Assembly: GCA_032718475.1 (NCBI GenBank)
Contig: JAUCBJ010007436.1
Span: 1-64,000 of the forward strand
Length of the DNA stretch: 64,000 bases
From: Nemertoderma westbladi
Taxonomy: Eukaryota; Xenacoelomorpha; Nemertodermatida; Nemertodermatidae
Direction: 5' to 3'
The first letter of the stretch is position 1, and each line of letters starts with the position of its first letter. Under the pieces are notes generated by a model that did no database searches, was not told the origin of the DNA, and saw only the letters and a list, made by a program, of their open reading frames with translations. Of the stretch, positions 45,086 through 55,458 are shown piece after piece. Position numbers and translations under genes: made by a program.

Positions 45086-45205
45086 TGCACTGATGGTGTC
45101 TGAAAGTCTCTCAAAAATCTCAACTTTTGCTCATATTGATACCTACAAATTTTCAACTTGGCAGCTTTAAATCCGACAAAGTTATTAGCATGTCAAAATC
45201 GTAAC

Positions 45206-45217
45206 GACGACGACGAC

Positions 45218-45256
<39 letters not shown>

Positions 45257-45273
45257 AACGACGACGACGACAA
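45206..45273. repeat. ACG trinucleotide microsatellite
   Basis: About 22 ACG units with two CAA-type interruptions. Confidence 0.95.
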
Positions 45274-46213
45274 CTATTCGCATAAATTGACCCACCCCCT
45301 AACAGTGTCAATTCGCTAAGGCTCCGCCAACTTCGTGGCTCGCCCCACAAAATCCCATCACTACAGTACAACTATAATAGTGTCTTGGACTTATATCACG
45401 AATTCACATCACGTGACCATCACGCGACTGTGGGACTCAGTCAGGGGTTCATATCACAGGGTTTTTTCACGGTATCATTTCAACTTGGTTCTATCACATG
45501 CTCACACTGCTCGAGAATAGACCCCTTTTTCACAAAAATGGTTATTTTTCTGGTTCAAAGCTCGGGGGCACACTCACTGGTTCACATTGCTGATAAAAGA
45601 TAACATGTTCGCATCACTGCACGCGGACACTAAGATTAGAAATACACATTATCTTACACTCGGGTTTAACACTTAATATAAATTCATCATGAATTTATGT
45701 ATTAAATTAGTAATAATTTGTTAGATAAAGTAAATTAACGCGATCCGTGGGAGAATTGTTAAAACGACACAAATAAGAAATTATAACCTGAGAAACGTAA
45801 TGTAGGTTAATAATATCATCATAAGGTACAGCAGCACCCTATATAATTTATAGTTGTGTAAGTGTACGTACATGTTGGGTACAGACAGCCCATGGAGACG
45901 CAATTATTTCTAAAATAATAACTACTACAGAGTTGTCTCAGTAATATCGTCAGCAATCGACACATTCCAAACTGTGAAGGGAAGATCAATACGCACTAAA
46001 CACAATGTTGTACAGTACGATGTAGAGAATTGTAATAATAATACATAACACTGTAATGAGGTGTACATGTAGTAGGGGAAGATAAAGGAATATGAATTTT
46101 TATAACACAATGGAACTTCAATTTCAGTACATGAAAATAATGTAAACAATTTTTACAGTTATAACCAACATACTTACTTCATTTAAGTTGTGTATCAATT
46201 TAATTTATTCCAG

Positions 46214-46760
46214 ATACGAATCGACAGTGCGAGGTCAGTTCTTCGGTCACACCCACCGAGATCATTTCGAGATATACTACGACCTGGCTGGAAAACAGCG
46301 CCCTCTGGCGGTGAGTATAATATCGCCGTCGGTGACGCCGTATAGTCGCATCAACCCGGGCTATCGCGTACTCGAGATGGACGGAAACTACCCGGGTAGT
46401 TCTAGAACGCTTCTCGATTACCACACCTACATACTCAACCTAACCCTGGCCCAGGAAACCAACCAACCGCAGTGGACCCGCGAGTATTCAATGCGTGAGG
46501 CCTTCGGAATGTCCGGCTTACTGCCCGCCGACTTCGAGGACTTAGCCCATCGCTTGGATACAGACGATAAGTTATTCGATAAATTCTACCAGTTTATGTA
46601 CAAGTCGCATCCCTTTGCTCCGTGCACAAGCGATCAATGTCGACGCGACATTATATGTCGCCTACGCACCGGATTGGCTAATGATTTCCGTTTCTGTAAC
46701 AACGCGAACAACAGAGCCAATCTCCGTTACGGAATCACAAAGTGGCACTTACTCTGTTAA
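46214..46760 (+). CDS. SMPD1: acid sphingomyelinase, exon 4 (terminal)
   Basis: 547 bases after TTCCAG, completing the Arg codon begun in exon 3. It carries the last metal motif (GQFFGHTHRDHFEIYYD), SPSVTPYSRINPGYRV, the conserved GNYPGSSRTLLDYHTYILNL, and a cysteine-rich C-terminal domain (CTSDQCRRDIIC). The protein ends in WHLLC, so the last residue is cysteine, as in human ASM (Cys629), where it is known to affect activity. Stop TAA at 46758. No AATAAA is obvious soon after. Confidence 0.95.
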
Positions 46761-46981
46761 AAAGTGCGCATTGTATTGAGACTGTATATTATAATGGACA
46801 AACACGTATAGATCTGTTCGAAGTGTCTTGAGATTATATTTTTTGTGGGATTTTGGAAACCAACCATTCAGAAACAGAAAGTCTAGAACGTTAACCCCAT
46901 CCCAAGGTTAGCGCTAATGTACAACACAACACAAAACAACACAAATCTCTATACAACACAAAAACAAATACAATATACTTC

Positions 46982-47003
46982 GGGGGGGGGGGGGGGGGGG
47001 GGG
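46982..47003. repeat. poly(G) tract, 22 bp
   Basis: Uninterrupted G run. Confidence 0.95.
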
Positions 47004-48430
47004 TTCGAGCAGCACGTCAGTGGACGATTACTAATGGCATGATGATTCGAATGTGTTTCTATCTTCGTGTACTTGTCAGATTGAAAAAAACGCCAAACCA
47101 TAAGCCGATCGGAATACAGTAGGGCTACACGAGAAAATATAATCACAAACAGAATAGTTATCATTCACAAATGGATCCCCCCTGACATCACACGGTATTA
47201 TATTCATTTACGTGTATGCTCTAAAACTATAAAACAGAAAAGCTACTCATAGTGAGAAATAATGCAGTGGAATAGCATTGTGTCGTATTGTAGTAAGATT
47301 AAATATAATCACAAATATAGCCACCCAGTGGTTACTTTGGATTACCTTTTGGGATAATTAACTTTCTAAAACCATTACTTTCTCAAAGTTTATGATAGTT
47401 CAAATGCTGCAAGCATAGTTCATGAAGAAAAAAAGTTTGTAGTTTAGTTATGTATTCCAAGCTGGCTTCCTAATTTCCACCAAGAGATATTTTGATAATA
47501 AGTGGTAAATAGTAGATGTATAGTTGAAGTGTAATAAAACATTTGAATTTCGTATTGATTGGTATTTGTTTTTATTGGTATTGTTGGTCTTGTTTTTGTA
47601 TTCGTATTCGTACCGGTATGGGTAACAGTCTCCAACCACGATAAATTCGTCAAATAAATAAATAAATAATACTAATATTGTGACGTACCGAAGTGTGCAG
47701 TGGTGTGACACTATTCTGTAGGATGTAGTTTTATTTATACTGTAGAATTGTAGAGTACTGGCTCTTAGAGCTACATTTTTACTAATTAATTATAAATCGG
47801 CAACTTAATAATTAATCACATTAGTCTTCATTGTGGCACTAAAAACTTCCAATATTTATTGTAGTTTAAGACCAATCTAATTTATAATTTTCACTTGAAA
47901 TAATTTTTCTAATTATAATATTATTAATATTATTTATTATAAATAATAAGCAAAGATACTCGGCCAAACGAGGTAAAATTTACTTATACATACTGGAATT
48001 TATTGTCTTTATTCAGTTACGTTACCACCCGGAACCCTTCAGATAAGATACATCCACGTCTGTTTTAAATTTTAAACATAAATAGTTTGGACCTACCAAC
48101 TTCTTAAGCAGTTGAGATATAATTTTTGCACATTCAATTATTTGTGACAAACATTTGAAAATTGTGTCTCATAGCCTTTATGGACATTGCATCTGTTCAG
48201 TATCACACTAAATTTCAATCTCATCAATTTTGCTCATGTATAGCACATATGCTTAGGTGACGGAGCAGGAATGCGCTTCTGGGACCTTACCAGGGTCTGC
48301 TATATGTCGGTCTGTCTGTCTGTTTGTCAATGTTGTAATCTGTAATATTATGTTTAATGTTTGGTAACAATGGATAGACCTATATATAATTATAGAGCAC
48401 AATGTACACATTATAATAAATGTATAGCAC

Positions 48431-48869
48431 ATATTCCATCATATCCCATCGCAGATAACCCATATCCCATCACAGATAACCCATATCCCATCACAGATAA
48501 CCCATATCCCATCACAGATAACCCATATCCCATCACAGATAACCCATATCCCATCACAGATAACCCATATCCCATCACAGATAACCCATATCCCATCACA
48601 GATAACCCATATCCCATCACAGATAACCCATATCCCATCACAGATAACCCATATCCCATCACAGATAACCCATATCCCATCACAGATAACCCATATCCCA
48701 TCACAGATAACCCATATCCCATCACAGATAACCCATATCCCATCACAGATAACCCATATCCCATCTCAGATAACCCATATCCCATCACAGATAACCCATA
48801 TCCCATCACAGATAACCCATATCCCATCACAGATAACCCATATCCCATCACATATAACCCATATCCCAA
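48431..48869. repeat. 21-bp minisatellite
   Basis: About 20 copies of CCCATATCCCATCACAGATAA, nearly identical to each other, suggesting recent expansion. The unit length is a multiple of three, so frames stay open on both strands. Confidence 0.95.
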
Positions 48870-49065
48870 TCACCTTTTAAAGTAAACTCAAATTATTATT
48901 TCAATTTATATTCTGAATAAAACACTAAATTCCAGGACATGGCCTGGTATACTGTATGAATGAGTTAGTGAGTACCATATTTATTATTGCTGTAACTCCT
49001 TCTTAAAACTGCCGAATTTTTGTGCGATTTAATTAACAAAACATATATGTGATTTTGAGGATGTT

Positions 49066-49138
49066 TTAAATTTTTAATATATTTATTACAATTTTTAATA
49101 TATTTATTACAATTTTTAATATATTTATAACAATTTGT
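49066..49138. repeat. 21-bp AT-rich tandem repeat
   Basis: Three to four copies of TTTTTAATATATTTATTACAA. Confidence 0.85.
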
Positions 49139-49687
49139 AATATTCATTGCAGTTTGGTATTTTGTAGTTATAGACTTACGCATTGCGATTCAAGTAATTT
49201 ATGCCGTAGGAACACTGTGTTTATTTTAATTGAAGTAAATAAATATTCTTAATAATGCAATTTACATTGTTATGTGGGAATGTGATAATTATTCTTAATT
49301 GGATCATTGGATAATATCATGTACTTTAATTAATTAATCTATGTTTTCACTGAAGGCCTATAATGTTTAATTATAAATTAATTGAGTGTATAACAGAATC
49401 TGTCAACTTTTCATTCTGAAAAACTCGTCCAAACTGCAATAAAACGGGATCTTATACAGTACGTCTAGTATGGTGGCCGATCGCTTATCTCTGTAAATTC
49501 TTGTACATTACCGAACCCATTACCATTAACCCAATACCATTTAACGCCAAATGTATTTATAGGGTAATTGTTGATAGTGATATACTGTAGGCCATGGCCT
49601 ATCGTTATCAACAATTTTATCATTCCATTTTCAAATTAGATTTAATCTTCAAACTAATTTAACTAACTGTCGATAAACTGATCACAG

Positions 49688-49771
49688 GCTACTAGCGGCC
49701 GTACAACGAATCATTAAGGATGAAGAGACGATAATGTACGGATCGGACATAGCGACGGATATGCTGGCTAT
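49688..49771 (+). CDS. orphan exon of an unidentified gene
   Basis: 84 bases between a good acceptor (branch-like TAACTAAC, then ATCACAG) and a good donor (CTAT before GTGAGT). The only open frame reads LLAAVQRIIKDEETIMYGSD then IATDMLA. The base composition is more GC-rich than its surroundings. I do not recognise the protein. Neighbouring exons may lie hidden in the repeats or outside the window. It is not part of the sphingomyelinase gene, which ends at 46760. Confidence 0.4.
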
Positions 49772-49870
49772 GTGAGTACGAGCAGTGAATCTTCTGGACT
49801 CGCAAGCCAGGAGGGCGTTAGACAGTTGCTATACTACATGTTATTTCCAAGGAAACACCCGGAAAAGCGG

Positions 49871-50890
49871 TACAGTATTGTACTTTTGCTCACTTGGTAC
49901 AGTATTATACTTTTGCTCACTTGGTACAGTATTATACTTTTGCTCACTTGGTACAGTACTGTATTATACTTTTGCTCACTTGGTACAGTACTGTATTATA
50001 CTTTTGCTCACTTGGTACAGTATTATACTTTTGCTCACTTGGTACAGTATTGTACTTTTGCTCACTTGGTACAGTACTGTATTGTACTTTTGCTCACTTG
50101 GTACAGTACTGTATTATACTTTTGCTCACTTGGTACAGTATTATACTTTTGCTCACTTGGTACAGTATTGTACTTTTGCTCACTTGGTACAGTACAGTAT
50201 TATACTTTTGCTCACTTGGTACAGTATTATACTTTTGCTCACTTGGTACAGTATTATACTTTTGCTCACTTGGTACAGTATTGTACTTTTGCTCACTTGG
50301 TACAGTACAGTATTATACTTTTGCTCACTTGGTACAGTATTATACTTTTGCTCACTTGGTACTGTATTATAATTTTGCTCACTTGGTACAGTATTATACT
50401 TTTGCTCACTTGGTACAGTATTGTACTTTTGCTCACTTGGTACAGTACTGTATTGTACTTTTGTTCACTGGGTACAGTATTACTTTTTTGCTCACTTGGT
50501 ACAGTATTATACTTTTGCTCACTTGGTACAGTATTATACTTTTGCTCACTTGGTACAGTATTGTACTTTTGCTCACTTGGTACAGTACAGTATTATACTT
50601 TTGCTCACTTGGTACAGTACTGTATTATACTTTTGCTCACTTGGTACAGTACTGTATTATACTTTTGCTCACTTGGTACAGTATTATACTTTTGCTCACT
50701 TGGTACAGTATTGTACTTTTGCTCACTTGGTACAGTACAGTATTATACTTTTGCTCACTTGGTACAGTATTATACTTTTGCTCACTTGGTACTGTATTAT
50801 ACTTTTGCTCACTTGGTACAGTATTATACTTTTGCTCACTTGGTACAGTATTGTACTTTTGCTCACTTGGTACAGTACTGTATTGTATTG
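49871..50890. repeat. 27/32-bp minisatellite
   Basis: About 37 copies of a unit containing ACTTTTGCTCACTTGGTACAG, followed by TATTAT, TATTGT or a longer TACTGTATTAT. Open frames across it arise from the repeat and are not genes. Confidence 0.95.
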
Positions 50891-51060
50891 TATATTCATT
50901 AAATCAGTGGCTAATACTGAAGGCTAAAAGGAATACCTGAACTGTACTGCTGTACTGACTACTGCCTTGACAACTGTCAGACTTTGTGGCGCCAAATTAT
51001 ATATTTCTGATTGTGTCGCCTCTATATTCGAGTGAACGCGTCACTGCAGCCGGCGTTTTG

Positions 51061-54000
51061 ATGGCAGCTTGTTGTGGCTGCAATGGACGGTCCGGGCGCT
51101 GCAAGAAATGTATATGCGTCAGGAATAGCTTGCGGTGCTTATCGTGTGCCCCAGGAAGAAACGGTAATTGCGAGAACAGCCAGCACCCTTCCTCTCAACC
51201 TCTACCGGATCGCCACGAACGACCATCGTTCTCCCAGACGTCAGTCTCACAGCCGCTTAACTCTTGCGCTGCTTTGGAAAGTCCAGCGGACGATACATTG
51301 ATGGATCAGGACGAAACTATACTGGGTGGATCCCCGATCGTCCAGGATACTCCGCTAGCTGCCAGTGCGTCAGCATCATTGAACTCTCCAGTTTGGTCTC
51401 CGGGCGCAGCACGAGCGAGGGCCAGTGCCATCATATCTAGAATTCGGAGCCCCGGTACAGGGTCTGCTTTGGGGTCAGCAGTTAAAGACGTTATACTTCA
51501 GACCCCGAACTATTCAGATCCCCGAGCAGTCCAGTCCGTTCCCTCAGCAGTCCAGTCTGGTCCCCCTTCAGTCCAGTCGGGTCCCCCTGCAGTCCAGTCG
51601 GTGCGCCCAGCAGTCCAGTCGGGTCCCCCATCAGTCCAGTCGGGTCCCCCATCAGTCCAGTCGGGTCCCCCATCAGTCCAGTCGGGTCCCCCATCAGTCC
51701 AGTTGGGTCCCCCATCAGTCCAGTCGGTGCGCCCAGCATTCCAGTCGGGTCCCCCATCAGTCCAGTCGGGTCCCCCATATGTCCAGTCCAGTCGGGTCGC
51801 CCAGCAGTCCCAGTCGGTTCCCCCATCAGTCCAATCGGGTCCCCCAGCAGATCAGTTGGGTCCCCCATCAGACCAGTCGGATCCCTCAGGAGTCCAGTCG
51901 GGTCCCCCAGCAGTCCAGTCGGGTCCCCCTTCAGACCAGTCGGGTCCCTCGGGAGTCCAGTCGGGTCCCCCAGCAGTCCAGTCGGGTCCCCCATCAGACC
52001 AGTCGGGTCCCTCAGGAGTCCAGTCGGGTCCCCCAGCAGTCCAGTCGGGTCCCCCTTCAGACCAGTCGGGTCCCCCATCAGTCCAGTCGGGTCCCCCAGC
52101 AGTCCAGTTGGGTCCCCCTTCAGACCAGTCGGGTCCCTCAGGAAACCAGTCGGGTCCCCCAGCAGTCCAGTCAGGTCCCCCATCAGACCAGTCGGGTCCC
52201 TCAGGAGTCCAGTCGGGTCCCCCAGCAGTCCAGTCGGGTCCCCCTTCAGACCAGTCGGGTCCTCCTTCAGTCCGGTCGGGTCCCCCAGCAATCCAGCCGG
52301 GTCCCCCACCAGTCCAGTTGGCACCCTCGGCATCGATCGGTCGACCTCTGCCATCCTCCCTGTCCAGTGTTGGACTCACTTCAACAAAGTGTCAGCCCCC
52401 TACAGTCGCGGGTCAGTCGTCCATCCCAACTCACACTGTATCTTGGTGTAATACAACTCTACCAGTCCAGGAGATCTCTAGTTCTGTAGAGAAGGTGTAC
52501 AACACCATCGTACACTGGAGACCCAACCTATTTTTAGTTCCTATGGGCGCTGGAGGTAGAGAGTTGGTCTCCGAGTATACACGGCTGGTTAAACTGTTTA
52601 CATCAGGATCAGAGTTACAGGAGATCGCCCTTTATGCACTGATGTGCATACCAGCGCTCCTGTTACAGAAACCCAGTAGGTCATCCAACGCAGCGACCCA
52701 CAGGAAGATTCTGGAACGTCGTCTGTGTGATTGGCGGGCTGGTCGATTCCTACAGCTGTTGGCGGAAGCGAGAGCCATCAAAAAACACCTTCCAACGTCC
52801 CGGGTAAAGAAATCAGATACCGAGGCGCTCCGGAAGGCGTTTGTACGCCACATGCTGACTGGGAACGTGTCAGCGGCCACCCGTTGTCTCTCCGATATCA
52901 ACAAAGGTAGTCCCATGAAACTGTCAGACACCTTTGTTGATAAGGACGGGGCTACCCGACGGGTGAGGGACGTTCTGCTGGAGAAACACCCGCCAGCCGC
53001 CCCAGCTGACAGTTCAGTGCTCCTGACGGAGTGGGATGGAGCGCCAGAACACCATAACGTCGTGTTCGAGCGGCTAGATGGCCCCCTCATCCTATCGAGT
53101 CTTCTCCGGATGAGAGGTAACGGTGCTGGTCCTTCTGGGTTGGATGTCCAGGGGTGGAAGCACATCCTGACCAAGTTCCGTCAACAATCCGTTGACCTAT
53201 GTGGTGCCATAGCCGACATGGCGAAACGGATTAGTCAGGATGTGCTGCCCTCTGGCGTGATGTCGGCACTCCTCTCCTGTCGGCTGTTGGCGCTCGATAA
53301 GTGCCCCGGAGTTCGTCCGATCGGCATCGGCGAGGTTCTACGGAGGGTTATCGGGAAGGCGGCGATGCGGTGCATCACAGAGGATCTTCAGAGCGTTGGT
53401 GGGTCGACTCAGCTGTGTATGGGCCAGAAAGCTGGCATAGAATATGCCATACACAGTCTGAACGAGACGTTCTCAGAGGACGACTGCGAGGCCGTCCTCC
53501 AGATCGATGCCACCAACGCATTCAACTCGCTGAACCGCGACGCCGCCATCCATAACATCCGTCACGTCTGTCCCTCCCTTCACACCATCGTAACGAACTG
53601 TTACAGCGAACCAACGAGACTGTTTGTAGGGGGGGAGACTATCTACTCCAGGGAGGGGTCGACCCAGGGGGACCCAGCTGCGATGCCAATGTTCTCTGCT
53701 GGGACGCGGCCATTGCTATCGGAGATCGCTGCCGCCTGCGTGGTGAACCAGAAATGGTTTGCCGATGACGGCAACGCGGCGGGTGCCCTCCGGGAGCTAA
53801 GGAAGATGTGGGACGTGGTGGTAACGCGTGGTCCGCTGTACGGGTACTACCCGTCCAAGTGCCACCTGACGGTGAAGTCGGAGAAACTGGCGGAAGCAGA
53901 GGAGATATTCGTGGGAACCGGGATCGTCATCTCCGCGGGGGGGAACAAACTCCTAGGCGGTGTGGTGGGGTCTGCCGAGTACCGCCAGGCCTACATCACC

Positions 54001-55272
54001 TCCAAGGTCGAGGAGTTCGTCGCAGAGGTCGACCGACTCGGCGACATCGCCAGCATCGACCCCCACTGCGCCTACTCTAACCTGGCGCTGGGGTTGTCCT
54101 GTCGCTGGCGGTTCCTCGCAAGGGTGGTCCCGAACGCCGCCCTCCATTTCGATGACCTTGAGGGCGCAGTTCTGCGATGTCTGTGCAAGATTGCCGACCG
54201 CCCCTCGATCCCAGACAACGAACGCCAGCTCCTCTCTCTACCCATAAGGAACGGTGGTTTGGGTATCCCTCTCCCCTCAGACCTCACCAACCAGTTTGCG
54301 AACTCCTGCCGGGTCTGCGAACCACTAGAGGGGGCGACAGCCGAGACCATGTCAGATGTCAGGGAGGATCAGAACCATATCACTAATCTGATAAAGGCTG
54401 AATCCTTCGTGGCGTCTAAGACCAAAACAACAGAATGTCATGGTCGGCTATCGGAGTCCCAACAGAATCTGAGGGAGCTGGTGTCGGAGAAGGGGGCTTC
54501 AGCTTGGTTGAACTCAAAACCGGTCACCCTTCACAAAACTCACCTGTCTAAGGAAGAGTTCCGCGACGCTCTGTGTCTGCGCTACGGCTGGCAACCGAAG
54601 TCGCTCCCTTCTCGTTGTGTCTGTGGGGAACGATTTTCCCCTTCACACGTCCTGTCGTGCCCCACCGGGGGTTATCCCTCGATAAGGCACAACGAGATAC
54701 GCGATTTCGTTGCCGACGCGCTAACTGAAGTAGCCCACAACGTCGCAGTAGAGCCAACTCTCCAGCCTCTAACAGGTGAGGAGTTCACCCACAGATCCAC
54801 CTCCACAGAAGATCAGGCGAGGTTGGACGTCTCTGTCAGCGGGTTCTGGGGTGGCCGGTTCGAGAAGACTTACTTCGACGTCTCGGTCTACAACCCTCTA
54901 GCGGTCACCAACGCAGCCATGACCACCGAGGGCGCTTATTCCCACCACGAGGCGCGGAAACGCCTGAAGTACGAGGAGCGCATCCGAGAGGTCGAACTGT
55001 CGTCGTTTGTGCCTCTGATACTTTCAGCCTTTGGTGGTACCGCGCCAGCGATGCAACAGTTCGTTAAGCGTTTATCGCTTAAACTCTCGGATCGTCGCGA
55101 CCTCAGCTACTCTGAGTGTATCTGCTGGACGCGGAGGAAGATAAGCTTCGCGCTTCTCCGCTCCAGTTTGATGTGTCTCCGTGGAGCGAGATCCGCCACC
55201 AAACGCCCCGTTTATCATCAGGTGTCCGCAGACTCGATTCGCCTGACTAACGCTGATACCAACACCGGCTAG
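51061..55272 (+). CDS. R2-superclade-like retrotransposon polyprotein
   Basis: 1,403 residues from the ATG at 51061. The N-terminus is a cysteine-rich zinc cluster (CCGCNGRSGRCKKCICV, CLSCAPGRNGNC), then a Ser/Ala-rich linker, then about 270 residues of imperfect 7-residue repeats (VQSGPPS, DQSGPSG). Reverse transcriptase occupies about residues 720-1000: GVRPIGIGEVLRRVIGK, LQIDATNAFNSLNR, STQGDPAAM and the FADD box near residue 900. The C-terminus has the CCHC-like signature CVCGERFSPSHVLSCPTGG with RHNEIRD, and a restriction-like endonuclease with ARLDVS and KTYFDVSVYNP. This order is that of site-specific LINEs (R2, R4, NeSL, Hero). No stops, so it may be functional. The clade is not resolved. 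Confidence 0.85.
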   Translation: MAACCGCNGRSGRCKKCICVRNSLRCLSCAPGRNGNCENSQHPSSQPLPDRHERPSFSQTSVSQPLNSCAALESPADDTLMDQDETILGGSPIVQDTPLAASASASLNSPVWSPGAARARASAIISRIRSPGTGSALGSAVKDVILQTPNYSDPRAVQSVPSAVQSGPPSVQSGPPAVQSVRPAVQSGPPSVQSGPPSVQSGPPSVQSGPPSVQLGPPSVQSVRPAFQSGPPSVQSGPPYVQSSRVAQQSQSVPPSVQSGPPADQLGPPSDQSDPSGVQSGPPAVQSGPPSDQSGPSGVQSGPPAVQSGPPSDQSGPSGVQSGPPAVQSGPPSDQSGPPSVQSGPPAVQLGPPSDQSGPSGNQSGPPAVQSGPPSDQSGPSGVQSGPPAVQSGPPSDQSGPPSVRSGPPAIQPGPPPVQLAPSASIGRPLPSSLSSVGLTSTKCQPPTVAGQSSIPTHTVSWCNTTLPVQEISSSVEKVYNTIVHWRPNLFLVPMGAGGRELVSEYTRLVKLFTSGSELQEIALYALMCIPALLLQKPSRSSNAATHRKILERRLCDWRAGRFLQLLAEARAIKKHLPTSRVKKSDTEALRKAFVRHMLTGNVSAATRCLSDINKGSPMKLSDTFVDKDGATRRVRDVLLEKHPPAAPADSSVLLTEWDGAPEHHNVVFERLDGPLILSSLLRMRGNGAGPSGLDVQGWKHILTKFRQQSVDLCGAIADMAKRISQDVLPSGVMSALLSCRLLALDKCPGVRPIGIGEVLRRVIGKAAMRCITEDLQSVGGSTQLCMGQKAGIEYAIHSLNETFSEDDCEAVLQIDATNAFNSLNRDAAIHNIRHVCPSLHTIVTNCYSEPTRLFVGGETIYSREGSTQGDPAAMPMFSAGTRPLLSEIAAACVVNQKWFADDGNAAGALRELRKMWDVVVTRGPLYGYYPSKCHLTVKSEKLAEAEEIFVGTGIVISAGGNKLLGGVVGSAEYRQAYITSKVEEFVAEVDRLGDIASIDPHCAYSNLALGLSCRWRFLARVVPNAALHFDDLEGAVLRCLCKIADRPSIPDNERQLLSLPIRNGGLGIPLPSDLTNQFANSCRVCEPLEGATAETMSDVREDQNHITNLIKAESFVASKTKTTECHGRLSESQQNLRELVSEKGASAWLNSKPVTLHKTHLSKEEFRDALCLRYGWQPKSLPSRCVCGERFSPSHVLSCPTGGYPSIRHNEIRDFVADALTEVAHNVAVEPTLQPLTGEEFTHRSTSTEDQARLDVSVSGFWGGRFEKTYFDVSVYNPLAVTNAAMTTEGAYSHHEARKRLKYEERIREVELSSFVPLILSAFGGTAPAMQQFVKRLSLKLSDRRDLSYSECICWTRRKISFALLRSSLMCLRGARSATKRPVYHQVSADSIRLTNADTNTG
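51510..52320 (+). repeat. 21-bp coding minisatellite in the LINE ORF
   Basis: About 38 copies of a unit like CAGTCGGGTCCCCCAGCAGTC, length 21, encoding seven residues each. Higher-order units of three to six repeats are visible from 51890. The lack of stops in other frames produces long shadow ORFs on both strands. Confidence 0.9.
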
Positions 55273-55458
55273 ACTGACTGTCAGTGGTAGTCATAGGCCT
55301 CTAAACAGGCCCTTCTTTCTTTATATATAATTTTTTTTATTATCGGTATCGGTGTAGGAATTATTTATTTTGTTCTATTAATAAAGTGCCTGTAAAAGAG
55401 TTATGCTGATATTGTGCAAATTATATAATAAACTAGTAACTTAAAAAAAAAAAAAAAA

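Larger units (their letters stand above)
43200..45275 (-). mobile_element. satellite-bearing element B
   Basis: On the minus strand it begins with a (GTC)n microsatellite at 45206-45273, passes through the 146/292-bp satellite and ends with CGTGCTGCGCGAAGGCCCCAC. Element A at 22055 has the same order: microsatellite, tandem repeats, same terminus. This fits a microsatellite-initiated, Helitron-like element. Limits are approximate and no transposase is present. Confidence 0.5.
26995..46213 (+). other. intron 3 of the sphingomyelinase gene (19.2 kb)
   Basis: GTGAGG at 26995 to TTCCAG at 46213. Unlike the other two introns (under 0.8 kb) it carries a TIR-bounded minisatellite element with a nested LINE, an antisense cysteine-rich gene and a dimeric satellite. 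Exons 3 and 4 join in frame, completing an Arg codon. Confidence 0.9.
46761..49687. other. intergenic DNA, no gene seen
   Basis: AT-rich. It contains a 22-base G run at 46982, a short TCTG microsatellite near 48308, a 21-bp minisatellite at 48431-48869 and a small repeat of TTTTTAATATATTTATTACAA at 49066-49138. The ORF over the 21-bp minisatellite is a by-product of the repeat. Confidence 0.5.
50900..55458 (+). mobile_element. restriction-like-endonuclease LINE (R2/NeSL/Hero-like)
   Basis: One long ORF (51061-55272), a short 3' UTR with AATAAA near 55379 and a 16-base poly(A) at 55443-55458, after which the 25-bp palindromic minisatellite begins at once. The 5' end is not defined; no target duplication can be identified because both flanks are different tandem arrays. 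Confidence 0.8.

Noticed and set aside
45153..45371. 72-codon arginine-rich ORF on the minus strand
   Set aside because: It is produced by the ACG microsatellite read as CGT/CGA/CGC-like codons.
48361..48885. 174-codon ORF with PYPITDN repeats
   Set aside because: It lies entirely on the 21-bp minisatellite. The unit length is a multiple of three, so open frames on both strands are expected by chance.
49772..50940. Long ORFs with FCSLGTVLY and LLLTWYS repeats
   Set aside because: They are translations of the 27/32-bp minisatellite in all three forward frames and have no signal of selection.
51491..52354. Minus-strand ORF of 287 codons with GDPTGLL repeats
   Set aside because: Shadow of the 21-bp coding repeat of the R2-like LINE, which is the real frame.
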